Shown here one piece after another: positions 1-11,525 of a DNA stretch of 64,000 bases (within the stretch, counting starts at the first letter, position 1; each line of letters opens with the position of its first letter). Under the pieces are notes generated by a model that searched no databases, had not been told where the DNA came from, and saw only the letters and a list, made by a program, of their open reading frames with translations. The position numbers and the translations under genes were made by a program. Source of the DNA: Scolanthus callimorphus (taxonomy: Eukaryota; Cnidaria; Anthozoa; Actiniaria; Edwardsiidae); assembly GCA_033964015.1 (NCBI GenBank), contig CM066922.1, forward strand, positions 26,344,961 to 26,408,960. The letters are read 5' to 3'.

Positions 1-404
1 ATCCAAATAAAACCGTCACGTCACTCGCTTCTGCATAGTGGAAATGAGCTTCTCCAAGTTAATTTTGCTCTTCAAAAAGTCAAGTTACTGCCCAGTTATT
101 AACTAAATCGCCCAAGCGTTGTGAAAGAAATGAAGAATGACTTCGCAAAGAACTGCACAGCCAATTGCCAATTCTACTCGGCGCTATAAAAATCTTGGAC
201 TTCTCCCGGACTTCTAGATGACTAGGAAGACACTCTCCTGATTTCTTCACACACTAGTTGTCCCTGGCTTTTTGTAAACATATTATCATTTGCGTAGAAC
301 GGTTCTGCAGACGCGTACAGATGTATTTCGTTCGGCATTTCAATCAAGATAAACAGAGTTGCATAAGACCATATTGGGTTTTCTGTCACGTGAGCAGCAT
401 CCCC
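1..404. other. no gene recognised
   Basis: I see no conserved coding frame, RNA or repeat here. The open frames are short and without recognisable motifs. Confidence 0.5.
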
Positions 405-410
405 CCCCGA

Positions 411-520
411 CCACCCACCCCTCCCCCCTCACTACCACACCGCCATGCTGTGACGTCATGAGCGCGCGCCACCCACCCCTCCCCCCCGTCACTGCTCGCC
501 GCCATGTTGTGACGTCATGA
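411..520. repeat. two-copy ~58-bp repeat, each with a CRE palindrome
   Basis: Two adjacent copies run from a CCACCCACCCCTCCCCCC tract to GCCATG(C/T)TGTGACGTCATGA. Each ends in the palindromic cAMP-response octamer TGACGTCA (451-458 and 510-517). A CACGTG-like motif lies just upstream (TCACGTGA near 388). It could be a small regulatory duplication or part of a dispersed repeat; no gene start follows that I can support. Confidence 0.55.
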
Positions 521-735
521 CAACACGACTGCGAAGGAGACTAGATGCATCAAAGCGGCTGCGAAAGGTGCAGGCTTCACTGTCCGGCGCGGAAATGACC
601 TTGGATGACCTTCGACGTTCAAAAATCACTTCGATCCCTTTGCGCGATATTGCCGCATGTGAGGTTTGGGTACCCTGTGGATTTCTTACATTCGCACTAT
701 TTGCGATCATTGGACTTGTTTTTTGACGCTTTTTT

Positions 736-788
736 CTTAGGTATGGTGCTCCGCTCTGCGGCCTTCGGCCGCAAAGGAGCTCCGCTAA
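736..788. repeat. hairpin repeat, GGAGCTCC family, copy 1
   Basis: GGTATGGTGCTCCGC is followed by a GCGGCCTTCGGCCGC hairpin and GGAGCTCCGC. The same layout (inverted, with a different GC stem) recurs at 9265-9320 and 11112-11167. This is a dispersed short repeat and may be the terminus of a longer mobile unit. Confidence 0.55.
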
Positions 789-1920
789 TAGATGAAATTT
801 ACATGTTATGCGCTTTTTAATTGCAATTTGATTGTACAGTTACCAAATCAGACATGAATGTTCCTTAGGCAACATCTAACAGTTTTTGGAAGGGGTGCCA
901 CAATTTCGGGCCAAGGGGGGATGGTAGGGACAATTTTGTACTTTACCTGATTATCCCTATATTCAGCGGTATTAAAGAGTTATTGATAAACAACAACATG
1001 TCGATTCTTCATGAATGGTCCCCTGCACATTTGACTAGATGGGGGTGCTACAAACATTTGTCGAGGGAGAGAGGCGGGTGATGGGTGAAATTTACATGTT
1101 TTATGCTCTTTTTAGTTGTAATTTCATTGCACAGTCACCAAATCTGATACGAATGTTCCTTAGGCAACATCTAACAGTTTTCAAAAGGGGTACCACAATT
1201 TCGGCCTAAGGGGGGGAGGGTAGGGACAATTTGGAATTACTTGATTATCCCTATATTTCAGCGGTATTAAAGAGTTATTGATAAACAACACCATGTCGAT
1301 TCTTCATGAATGGTCCCCTGCACATTTGACTAGATGGGGGTGCTACAAACATTTGTCGAGGGGGAGAGGCGGGTGATGGGTGAAATTTACATGTTATGCT
1401 CTTTTTAGTTGCAATTTCATTGCACAGTCACCAAATCTGATACGAATGTTCCTTAGGCAACATCTAACAGTTTTCAAAAGGGGTGCCACAATTTCGGCCT
1501 AAGGGGGGGAGGGTAGGGACAATTTTGGTCTTTACCTGATTATCCCTATTTTTTTTCAGAGGTATTAAAGAGTTATTGATAAAGAAAGCATGATAATTCT
1601 TCTTGAATGGTCCCCTTCACATTTGATTAGATGAGGGTGCTACAAACATTTGTTGAGCGCGGTTACGGGTGAGATTTACATGTTACATTGTTTTTTTAAT
1701 TATAATTTGATTGTACAGTCACCAAATCCGACATGAATATTCCCTTAGGCAACATCTATCAGTTTTAGAAAGGGGTGCTACAATTTTGGCCCAAGAGGGG
1801 AGGGGAGGGACAATTTTGCCCATTGTGATTATCCTTACTTTTTTAAAGGTATTAAAGAGTTATCTATAAACAACAGCATAATAGTTAGTACGATTCTCTT
1901 CGCATTTGGCTAGATTGGAT
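788..1920 (+). repeat. ~297-bp tandem repeat, direct block (about 4 copies)
   Basis: Landmarks recur at ~297-bp spacing, for example GAATGGTCCCCT near 1012, 1308 and 1606. Each unit carries GAAATTTACATGTTATG, CCTTAGGCAACATCTAACAG, a G-rich stretch and TATTAAAGAGTTATTGATAA. Later copies diverge more. No protein is encoded across the units. Confidence 0.8.
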
Positions 1921-1929
1921 GCAGAGTAT

Positions 1930-2276
1930 CGATTACTCTTTAATACCTCTGAAATATAGGGATAATCAGGTAAGGTACAAAATCGTCCCTACCCTCTCCC
2001 CTTGGGCCTAAATTGTGGCCCCCTTTCCAAAACTGTTAGATATTGCCTAAGGAACATTCATGTCGGATTTGGTGACTGTACAATCAAATTGAAATTAAAA
2101 AGCGCATAGCATGTAAATTTCACCCATAACCTGCCTCTCCCCCGCGACAAATGTTTGTAGCACCCCCATCTAGCCAAATGTGAAGGAAACCATTCATGAA
2201 GAATCGACATGTTGTTGTTTATCAATAACTCTTTAATACCGCTGAAATATAGGGATAATCAGGAAAGTACAAAAAT

Positions 2277-2316
<40 letters not shown>

Positions 2317-2505
2317 TTGGCCCGAAATTGTGGCACCCCTTACAAAGACTGTTAGATGTTGCCTAAGGAACATTCAGGTCTGTTTTAGTAACTGTACAAG
2401 CAAATTGCAATTAAAAAGCGCATAGCATGTAAATTTCATCCATTATTCACCCCTCCCATTTTTCAAATGTTTGTAGCACCCCATCTAGTCAAATATGGCG
2501 GACAA
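1930..2505 (-). repeat. ~297-bp repeat, inverted block (about 2 copies)
   Basis: The unit of the preceding block reappears as its reverse complement, with TTATCAATAACTCTTTAATACC and CCTAAGGAACATTCA as landmarks. The two blocks therefore form a large head-to-head inverted array with its junction near 1920-1930. A 38-base C run (2279-2316) sits inside the second inverted copy, where other copies have a short C-rich tract. Confidence 0.75.
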
Positions 2506-3587
2506 TATTTTCAAAAGTCGTCATTATGACTCAATTTGTTAAAATTTCAGTGTTAATGTCACAAATGATTACATTTACATTATCTTGATGTTAATTAGTT
2601 GGCTTTTAGAGTATTATCTACCAAGTTTTTGGAAGTTAATTAAAATTACTTAAAAATTGATAAAACATTGATAATGACGTCATTGTGACGTCACATTTTG
2701 CTCCCACGTGACAAAAATGAGTGTGGTGATTTACCTAAGGCTCATGGTCATTGTGTGAAAGTTTGATGATCATAGCCCCAGTGGTTCCAGAGATATAGAG
2801 GGGGGGCCGAATTAGCACCCCCCTCCCCAGTCACAGATGGTCAAAAAAAGCCCAGTCTGAATAGGGCTATAGTCGCACAAAGTTGCCAATAGTCGCCCAA
2901 AGTTAATAGCTTTTCTTGTAAAGTCGCTCAAAGTCGCGTCCCAGAACCTTGGATTTTGCTTAAGTCGCCTAAAGTCGCTGTTAATCGCCGCGAGAAACGG
3001 GGACTATAGGACCCGCTGTACGCCTATTTCGGTCTTTTATGCCTACGATTGCTGTAGTCTTCTACCAAGTTATCTAGGTAAGAATCTGGATCTTAGCGGC
3101 CGAACTAGCAGCTCAAATCTGGATATTTTGTAAACTCGCGTGTTGTCACTTAGGGCCCGTAGTTTGCCAGAGGAAGTGAAGCGGGAACAGCCAGCGAGTC
3201 TGCATTTTAGATGAACATAAATACTCGAACTATTGCCCGCATTTCTTTAATTGGGACTAGTGAAGTATTGTGATTGAGTTTTGTTACTTCTCTCTGCAAT
3301 GAAGCAGCAAACTGCGACTAGGTGATGTTTTTGGCGTATTTTAGGTAGATGTCCTTTAATCGATGATTGCAACGGCTTCTGGTCGAACAGATCAGGGTTC
3401 AAATCACCGTGTCAACCAAAAATGGCGATGATTCCGATTTTCGTTAAAAAAAGTGCTGCGTGAGGGTTTTGCGCACCAGTTCACTGCGACTAGTCTCTAT
3501 GATGCTTGAGATTAAGAATATTAGTGAGGTATGTTTCGTATTCGTAAGTTGTTTTGAAAGTTCTAAAATTAAAGTTCTGAGGTTGTT
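2506..3587. other. no gene recognised; weak AGTCGC repetition
   Basis: AGTCGC(A/C/T)CAAAGT-like words recur between about 2870 and 2985. Otherwise I see only unmarked AT-rich sequence with no persuasive coding frame. Confidence 0.45.
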
Positions 3588-3592
3588 CACCT

Positions 3593-4249
3593 TGTAGAAG
3601 CCCTACATGTAATAATTGGCTCTAAGTGTAATAAAGGCCCCAAGTGTAATACGAAATGGCCCTAAGTGTACTAAAGGCCCCAAATGTAATACAAATTGGC
3701 CCTAAGTGTAATAAAGGCCCCAAATGTAATAACAATTGGCCCTAAGTGTAACAATGGCAATGTGCATACACGCTGGCAGGGTAGCGACTTTTGTAAATTC
3801 CCCAGAACAGGGATTTAAAGTCACCTTCTCAAAGAGTAGCAGCACACATCTAGTCTCGTGTTCCATGAGTACCCGAAGCCGATACTTAATATTACAAAGC
3901 CCGCGGTGTTTGCTTCATATTAGACCCCGTTTACATGCGGTAGAAATATCCGTCCTAGTTGGAGTGACAAATACGGTATTTTGGGACTTCAAAAAGTGGC
4001 TGCTCAATAGAGGATGGCCGCTTAATTGACGTATCACTGTAATATATTGATATAACAACGCTGACGTATTCCTACTTGGACGTTGTATGGTCATTGCCAT
4101 TATTACACTTAGGGCCACGTCTTATTACACTTGGGGCCTTTATTACAGTTAGGGCCAATTTTTATTACATTTGGGGCCTTTATTACACTTAGGGCCAAAT
4201 TTTATTACACTTGGGGCCTTTATTAGTTATTACATTTAGGGCTTCTACA
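3593..4249. mobile_element. fold-back element with 5-bp target duplication
   Basis: The ends are inverted: TGTAGAAGCCCTA at 3593 and TAGGGCTTCTACA ending at 4249. Both arms (each ~170 bp) are made of short repeats of the type GGCCCTAAGTGTAATAAA, in opposite orientation. The 5-bp word CACCT occurs directly outside both ends (3588-3592 and 4250-4254), as expected of a target-site duplication. The ~320-bp centre contains no transposase, so it is non-autonomous. The superfamily is not clear; a 5-bp duplication is compatible with Transib-like elements among others. Confidence 0.8.
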
Positions 4250-4406
4250 CACCTGACCAGGCTTTTTGGTATCATCAAATAGATCGCAAAGAACTTCAGA
4301 CAGATGCATATGCAAATCAGGGGGGGGGGGATTCTGCAGTCGCTCCCGGATTTTTCTGAATTTCATTCTGCCTGATGTTGATATATAATATTTTGTATAT
4401 ATAAAC

Positions 4407-4560
4407 CTTGACATTTGTCAACATCCGGTGTAGGGGCGAAACCAACATCACAGGAACATTTGGAAGGACCCGGCGGTTTGCTCAATGATGCATGTGAACG
4501 ACACGATGTGCACCAGTTATCCCCATGCGATAAAACACGTCGCACACCTCCGATGGCACG
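4407..4560 (-). CDS. furin-like cysteine-rich repeat exon (frame broken)
   Basis: On the minus strand an AG acceptor (…ATACCCTAG) precedes, and a GTTTAT donor follows, a 154-nt block. It reads C-H-R-R-C-A-T-C in phase 1, then, one frame over, WCTSCRSHASLSK...KCSCDVG...DKCQ. The Cys spacing (CxxC, CxxC, CxC) matches furin-like/growth-factor-receptor repeats, as in the exon at 15842-15982. The length is one base over a multiple of three, and the shift falls near a TTTT run at about 4537-4540, so there is a one-base insertion, either real decay or an assembly error. The likely product is an extracellular Cys-rich protein. The gene identity is unknown. Confidence 0.55.
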
Positions 4561-5737
4561 CTAGGGTATAGAAAACATTCCAAACTGTTGATTAGTTTGA
4601 GATAAATAAATGAGCTGTTCCCTTTTATTGACTAATGTACAGTTGGAAATACCTTTTCCGGGAAACGATGTCATCCAAAAAGCATATAAGCTTGAAGCGC
4701 AAAGGAGAATGGGGGTAACTGGTACTGTTTGATCTGATTTCAGACAGCAACATTCTGACATGGAAACAGCCTCGGCAAAATTACGGGAAAATACAAACGA
4801 TGAATATCCAGCAGATCAAAGTCATTTACATATAGTGTACAGCTCACCAAGCTCGATAAAGTGATGCTTGTACTTTTGAACAACGCCGTACTGTTACCAT
4901 GGTAACGCCCTTTAAACTTTTGAAAATGAAAAACAAATATCTATTTAATATAACGAGGCTTACAAAAAAGCCAAGTGGTCACGTAAGAAAGTCCGTTATA
5001 GAACTACAATCCCCGCCAAAACTGTTGATCTATTTCTCTACGTTTGAACCGTATTCTTAAAATTTGGCTCCTTAAAAAGAGTCTCCCGCCAACAAGCTCT
5101 TTTCTCCTCCCAATCAATGTTGTTCCTGTAGGGATATCGTCGGAGTTTTGTGCGGTGCAGTTGGGAGTTCAACATTGCACAGGGGGAGAGGGGGTGGTGC
5201 ATTAATGTTGTCCTGTCTGTGATCGTTCTTGCGAGCATTTTTAGCGTTACTAAATGGAGTGTGTCATCTAGTTTTGGCGCGGATTGTATTTTTCACATTT
5301 TGGTCTTTATGTATTAGATACATTGACATCTGGGCTTTACGTTCCGGCTTTACGACATTAGCCGGGGGCTAAAATTGCGATTTCTATTCTAGCTCGGGAT
5401 ACCTGTGTTCCGAAAGCGCTCTATTTTACCTTTAAAACGTTGTTAGACGCGCTGCAGTCCCATGTAAAACAAACGTTTAACTTAACAATGACAGAATATA
5501 GAGAGATATAACAAATGGAAGTCCACTGTATTAATTTATCACGAAAAATTATGGTGGCAAAAGCTGTAGTGCAAAGTCGTATTCCACAACAGCCACCTTA
5601 AAGAGCCCCGTCTCAGCCACTCCTTTTGTTATTGTTTTCGCTCAATATTTACATGTAAATTACGTGTAAAAATTTAATAAGCATCTAAAAACAAAGTTTC
5701 AGTTTTGATTTACCAAATTCAATCGAGAATATTGCTC
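4561..5737. other. no gene recognised
   Basis: Probable intron or intergenic DNA. The open frames present lack motifs and codon structure that I can recognise. Confidence 0.4.
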
Positions 5738-5925
5738 TTTAGTATAAACCAACTAATGGTCTATTACACATCCTGCATTCTGATTGGCTGAGCTACTAAT
5801 GGTCTATTAGTGATAGACCGTGCCTGGCAAAACCACCACCTTTCTTTGAAAGAAAACTTGATGTTTTCAATATAAAATAATGGAATTCATTTCCATAACT
5901 GACCAACTAGTTGGTTTATACTAAA
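5738..5925. mobile_element. MITE-like hairpin
   Basis: TTTAGTATAAACCAACTA at the left faces TAGTTGGTTTATACTAAA at the right, a near-perfect 18-bp terminal inverted repeat around a 150-bp centre that also carries the palindromic word TAATGGTCTATTA. There is no coding capacity, so it is a non-autonomous element. Confidence 0.65.
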
Positions 5926-6031
5926 ACAATTAGACCTCTCGTCCTCATGTGCTATGATATCAATAGACCATTCGGCCTTCGGCCTCATGGTCTATTCATC
6001 ATAGCACATTCGGCCTTGAGGTCTTATTGTT
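5925..6031. mobile_element. second hairpin element abutting the first
   Basis: AACAATTAGACCTC and GAGGTCTTATTGTT are inverted ends. Inside, GTGCTATGAT and ATCATAGCAC pair, as do AATAGACCAT and ATGGTCTATT, around a CGGCCTTCGGCC loop. Almost the whole 107 bp folds back. It may be nested with the preceding element. Confidence 0.6.
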
Positions 6032-9000
6032 AAATATACTCTAAATTAGCCGATGGAAATGGATGCTTTCTCCGAGTCAAAATTGCGGCTGACACAGGCT
6101 CTTTAAGAATCTGAAAGAATCAAACAAAGTGGGAAATGAAAATTTTCAACCCAGCCTTAGATTTTGTGTGCAAGTAAGTTACCTTGGGGGATGCACAAAA
6201 ACACCCCTTTAGTGGGGGTCAAATGTTTTGTTGGCATGGAAACAAGATCTCTTTGTTCTGGCTCCAGAGACCCATTTTGACCAGACATTTCTCCTTCCTC
6301 AAGCTATAATCTAGAGCCTCAGTTCTCCACCAAAATAAAACTAATCCAAGTCATATTTCATTTGTTACTAGACCATCTCTGTACTTAACGGCCATTACCC
6401 GATAATTACTAAGTAACATTCTGCGCCTGTTATGTGGCCATTTTGTTGGATGCCCTGTCAGCCATTTTGACAAAGTCAAAAAACCACTAAGAGTAAATAA
6501 TTTATATCTCGCGAAGTATACTCTCACGACAAATGCTACAAGCATCCTGTATACTCTAATGGTGGAAGTCTGTGAATATATAAAAAATTCTCCGGGAAGT
6601 CGTGTCGTTTGCTCGCCGGAGCTCGGTCAATGTTACCTATAAACTGAAAATGTGTAAAACTTTGCAATATTGACCCCCAATTCAACTTGCCAAAAATCGC
6701 CACAAATGAGATGTTAATCTCCTTGAGGCAAATTTCAGAGCTTATATTCGTCAAACAGTATGATTTTCGATTTTATAAAGCTGCCATTTTCGAAAAAAAA
6801 TAATTTCCATAAGCAAACATTTTGGCCAAATTTGGAAGTTTGTATCGCACTCGGGTACGATTCTATTTCTGTCAATTGACCTCGCCATCCGTCATAAGTT
6901 ACCTTCTCCGGACACTGAAGATCTTTGCAAGCATTATTAAATAAATAATGTCCCCAAAACGGAAGCGATTTCTCCCGCATTTTGCCTTCAAAATCGAATA
7001 AAACGACCAAGCACATTCCTGATTATGGTGACCCGTCGACGATTTGAGAGTATTCCCTTGAGAAATCCCATGAAAACCCTCCTTCAAAGACGCAGTAATA
7101 TAGATATAGGCACTGCCTAAAAGCGGAACTCACACGACGACAATAATACACACAACTTCACTGACCATCTGGCCAATCACTGGAAAAGGTGACCCTGTAG
7201 TATCTACAATTTTACCACATTTTCACTCAGTTATCTAATTTGCACGGTCTGTAACACCCCACCAAATCTATAGTGGTTGAAAATAATTTTAATTTACATT
7301 TGTTTATCTCAGGTAAGCAAATTTTCAAGTACACATAGACACGAGCTTTTTGTCCCACTTCCTTTTTCTATTTTTTTATTTAAAAATATGTATAATGGCA
7401 TTGAGAATAAGACATTGGTAAAGTGTTGTTTTTGCTGCGACGTTAGGAGCAGCAACATATTCGCTACGAAGAATGATTCCCTACGAAGGGCGAGATTTGC
7501 AGCCGGCCGCGATTTGCATAACACGATTTTATTCGAGGTCGCTTCAACGGGCTGGACGTACGGCTTTTGAGTCTCACAATCACGACGACACATTTTGCGA
7601 TGGGGGATGTAGACATGAAATAGCACTCACCCATGAGATCTTCTGATATCGCCCGGCGAAACATCTCCGCTTTTGTAATGCCGGGTTTTACTGCATTTTA
7701 TGCCTTTTAAGGTACGTCTGAGACCAAATAAATGTTCACAATGATGAGATGTACGTTTATTTAGCTATCTGTGCTGTACTTTGCAGGAGAAGCGCTATTT
7801 TCACAATCAATTTGGGTTTTATTCAGTGTTTGTTTATTATACAGTTGCAGTCGCGTGCCGAGCATCAGATTATCCGATTGTCTTGTGTTCGAAAAAGCTG
7901 AAGACCTGCAGTGAAATGCAACTTTTGCTAACAGCCGTCTACAGTCGGTATATAAATGTTTATTGTAATTCCCAAATTTCTCGGTTAAGCTACTGTTGCC
8001 AAAGCAAACGTCTTTCACCTTTGTGGCTTCTACTTGAAAGGCCAGGCATGCAGTAAAACACGACAACAATAGACAACGGTCAATCAAAGAGAATATAGCA
8101 TTTCTACCCCAACAAGAAGCAGCCGCTTACATTTTTTAAAAATAAGAGTATACCAAGGCATGTAGATTGTAAAATCGCGCTCGCAGCATTTTACTTTCAA
8201 TTGAAACCGCTAGTTTAAAAATATACATTTACATGTAAAATCTCTTTAAGAAAACGATGAGATGAGTAGGTGTTTTGGAGATATTCTCCTCCAAATGAAA
8301 CGCCACATGCAACTCTATGGTAAAATTTTCCTAATTTAATAGTGCTTATTGCTTGAGCGTCAGCCAACAATAATGCACTTTCAAAAACCTCAAAAATAGG
8401 ACCAAATTCTATATTACTTAGCTCCTACTTCAGTGCAAGAGTCAGGGGCAAAGAAGCGGATATTATCACGGAAAAACTTGAAACTTTCGCCATTCGATCG
8501 TGAAATGGGGGAATAGACATTTCAAATGAAGAGTGGAAGCTATTCACTTGCAACGCACATTTCAATCGCTTCCTAAAACAATTTTTCCAAATATAACCAA
8601 AAGGAAAATACATTGGAATTGAGCTAGACCAAGCTTGGAAAGCCTAGTTGTTACTTTTTGCGGATCTTCGAATATTTGAGGCTTAGGAAAAACCCATAGA
8701 GAAACTCTAAACATATTATTCAACATGCATATTATATGTACCATTTTTGAGAACCTTTTATTAAACTATACCGTTTTGTTCCGGGATTTCATTAGATATG
8801 TTAGGGAAACTTGCGAGTTTTGGCAAAAGTTGCGCGTCCATGCAAGATCAACTTATCCCGTATCGCCAACATCCTTTATATTAACCTCAATGTGTAATTG
8901 TACAAAGTTGAACCAGATGCGTGATTGAACTAACAGTCGAAATCAATAGAAAATTATGGAGATTATGTCTTAGAAGGCTCTGGTTACATCCATTTGATGG

Positions 9001-9264
9001 GTAAGTGGTTATGAAGCAAAATTAAGCTATATTAAAAAAAAGGAGGAGAGTGGGAGGATCTCTTCATGTGACGTCATTCGGACCTTTGACTTCCTCCGCA
9101 AAATTAGTATTAAAAAAGGGAAGTTCGGTGCATACTATACTACTTATATAAATACGGAAGCATTCCAAACAAAGAGGGAATACTCATGGGAATGCCGCTT
9201 GATCTGAAATGGGCAAAACATTACGCCCATGCCGAGGAGGTCTAGTCAACAACTATAAGGATTA
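6032..9264. other. no gene recognised over 3.2 kb
   Basis: AT-rich DNA with scattered short frames (for example 93 aa on the minus strand at 6735-7016 and 105 aa at 7309-7626). None shows a family motif, signal peptide or splice-bounded structure that I can support. Confidence 0.4.
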
Positions 9265-9676
9265 TAGCGGAGCTCCAGCGCGGGCCGAAGGCCCGCGCAA
9301 GCGGAGCACCATACCTAAGGGAAAAACGTATACCATCGAGTTGATTTTGAACGTCACGGGCATTTTGGATCATTTTGATGACGTCATTGATGGCGTGAGG
9401 GAACGTGACTTTGGTGTAGAGTTCCTCTGATGGTCTTTGAAAGTTTGTCCAAGTTTGGCTTCTAGAGAAGCTTCCCTTCGGGAGATATGATTTTTTCTTT
9501 ATTTTTCTGGTATTAAACCTATAGTGTCCGCCGTCCGTCCGTCCGCCGTCCGTCGTCCGTGTACACATGGGAACCCTGTGGTATGCAAAGAAAAAATTAT
9601 ATCTCCTCAAGGGAACATGCTAAGACAGCCATACTTGGGATATTTTGTCTATGCCACAAGGGGGGTGCTGTAGCAC
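9265..9676. repeat. satellite leader module, copy 1
   Basis: It begins with the GC-rich hairpin TAGCGGAGCTCC...GCGCGGGCCGAAGGCCCGCGC (9265-9320). It continues through a unique-looking leader with a CCGTCCGTCCGTCC microsatellite near 9530 and ends at the first unit of the satellite. The same module, nearly identical, is at 11112-11525, so leader plus satellite form a ~1.3-kb composite unit that has been duplicated. Confidence 0.7.
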
Positions 9677-10640
9677 GGTCACGTGATGTGACGTCATCGA
9701 TGACGTCATCTATGCTTGAAAAATGAATATCTCGTGAAGAGAAGACTCTTAAACAACCAAACTTGGGTAGTGTGGTCTAGGTCACCAGATGAGCGAAATG
9801 AAGTGGTCACGTGATGTGACGTCATCGATGACGTCATCTATGCTTGAAAAATGAATATCTCGTGAAGAGAAGACTCTAAAACAACCAAACTTGGGTAGTG
9901 TGGTCTAGGTCACCAGATGAGCGAAATGAAGTGGTCACGTGATGTGACGTCATCGTTGACGTCATCTATGCTTGAAAAATGAATATCTCGTCAAGAGAAG
10001 ACTCTAGAACAACCAAACTTGGGTAGTGTGGTCTAGGTCACCAGATGAGCAAAATGAAGTGGTCACGTGATGTGACGTCATCGATGACGTCATCTATGCT
10101 TGAAAAAATAATATCTCGTGAAGGGAAAACTCTAAAAGAACCAAACTTGGGTAGTGTGGTCTAGGCCACCATATGATCGAAATGAAGTGGTCACGTGATA
10201 TGACGTGATCGATGACGTCATCTATGCTTGAAAAATGAATATCTCGTGAAGAGAAGACTCTAAAACAACCAAACTTGGGCAGTGTGGTCTTGGTCACCAG
10301 ATGAGCGAAATGAAGTGGTCACGTGATGTGACGTCACCGATGACGTCATCTATGCTTGAAAAATGAATATCTCGTCAAGAGAAGACTCTAGAACAACCAA
10401 ACTTGGGTAGTGTGGTCTAGGTCACCAGATGAGCAAAATGAAGTGGTCACGTGATGTGACGTCATCGATGACGTCATCTATGCTTGAAAAAATAATATCT
10501 CGTGAAGGGAAAACTCTAAAAGAACCAAACTTGGGTAGTGTAGTCTAGGCCGCCATATGATCGAAATGAAGTGGTCACGTGATATGACGTCATCGATGAC
10601 GCCATCTATGCTTGAAAAATTAATATCTCGTGAAGACTCT
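9677..10640 (+). repeat. ~128-bp satellite array 1 (about 8 units) with CRE motifs
   Basis: Units start GGTCACGTGATGTGACGTCA at 9677, 9805 and 9933 and continue at the same spacing. Each holds an E-box (CACGTG) and usually two TGACGTCA octamers around ATCGAT, then CTTGAAAAATGAATATCTCG and ACCAAACTTGGGTAGTGTGG. Some units carry point changes in one octamer (TGACGTGA, TGACGCCA). Minus-strand reading frames across the array are by-products of the repeat. Confidence 0.85.
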
Positions 10641-10706
10641 AAAGCAACCATATAAACCATGTACACATGGGAATCCCTTTCATTCACATAGAAAATTTTA
10701 TAACCA

Positions 10707-10745
10707 GGAGCTCCGCTTTTAGCTAGTGGCTAAATCTATATATTA
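10707..10745 (+). repeat. short dispersed repeat GGAGCTCCGCTTTTAGC...
   Basis: GGAGCTCCGCTTTTAGC, then (T/C)AGTGGCTAAATC, then TATATATTAA. Other copies are at 15261-15300 and, interrupted, 52682-52712 plus 53018-53031. It closes the first satellite module, so it may be the 3' border of the same mobile unit whose other border is the 9265 hairpin. Confidence 0.6.
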
Positions 10746-11111
10746 AATACATAAAGCCCTGGCTAAACTAGGACACATTGTAGCCCGACACATGTTTCCT
10801 TCGTGTTTCCCTGTTTAGCCTCCCACGCCAACCCTGGACCCGAACAAAACTCAAACTCACTAAAAAACAGAGGCCTCGCACAGAGAACGAGCAAACGTTT
10901 GCCAGAATAATCACGATCAGTTCCTTTCGTTTGCTTTCATTTTCCAGGGTCTTTCGTTGGAGGGTGCTGACATTGCCGACTTTTGCGAAATTAGCGAACT
11001 TGATTCATTCCGAGTGATGAAGTAATTTTCGTGAACCATCTCTATTAACCGTCCAAACCTTTTTGAGAAAAAACGACCACTCACAGTGCGCGTTGCGTTG
11101 TATGTATGTTT
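10746..11111. other. spacer between satellite modules, no gene seen
   Basis: About 360 bp of unique sequence between the two satellite modules. No motif recognised. Confidence 0.4.
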
Positions 11112-11525
11112 TAGCGGAGCTCCAGCGCGGGCCGAAGGCCCGCGCAAGCGGAGCACCATACCTAAGGGAAAAACGTATACCATCGAGTTGATTTTTGAAC
11201 GTCACGGGCATTTTGGATCATTTTGATGACGTCATTGATGGCGTGAGGGAACGTGACTTTGGTGTAGAGTTCCTCTGATGGTCTTTGAAAGTTTGTCCAA
11301 GTTTGGCTTCTAGAGAAGCTTCCCTTCGGGAGATATGATTTTTTCTTTATTTTTCTGGTATTAAACCTATAGTGTCCGCCGTCCGTCCGTCCGTCCGCCG
11401 TCGTCCGTGTACACATGGGAACCCTGTGGTATGCAAAGAAAAAATTATATCTCCTCAAGGGAACATCCTAAGACAGCCATACTTGGGATATTTTGTCTAT
11501 GCCACAAGGGGGGTGCTGTAGCACG
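11112..11525. repeat. satellite leader module, copy 2
   Basis: Near-identical to 9265-9676, including the GC hairpin, the CCGTCC microsatellite (slightly different repeat number) and the block ending GGGGGGTGCTGTAGCAC. The high identity suggests recent duplication or homogenisation. Confidence 0.7.

Noticed and set aside
6735..7016. 93-aa minus-strand frame
   Set aside because: No motif, splice context or family resemblance; length is within chance expectation for this composition.
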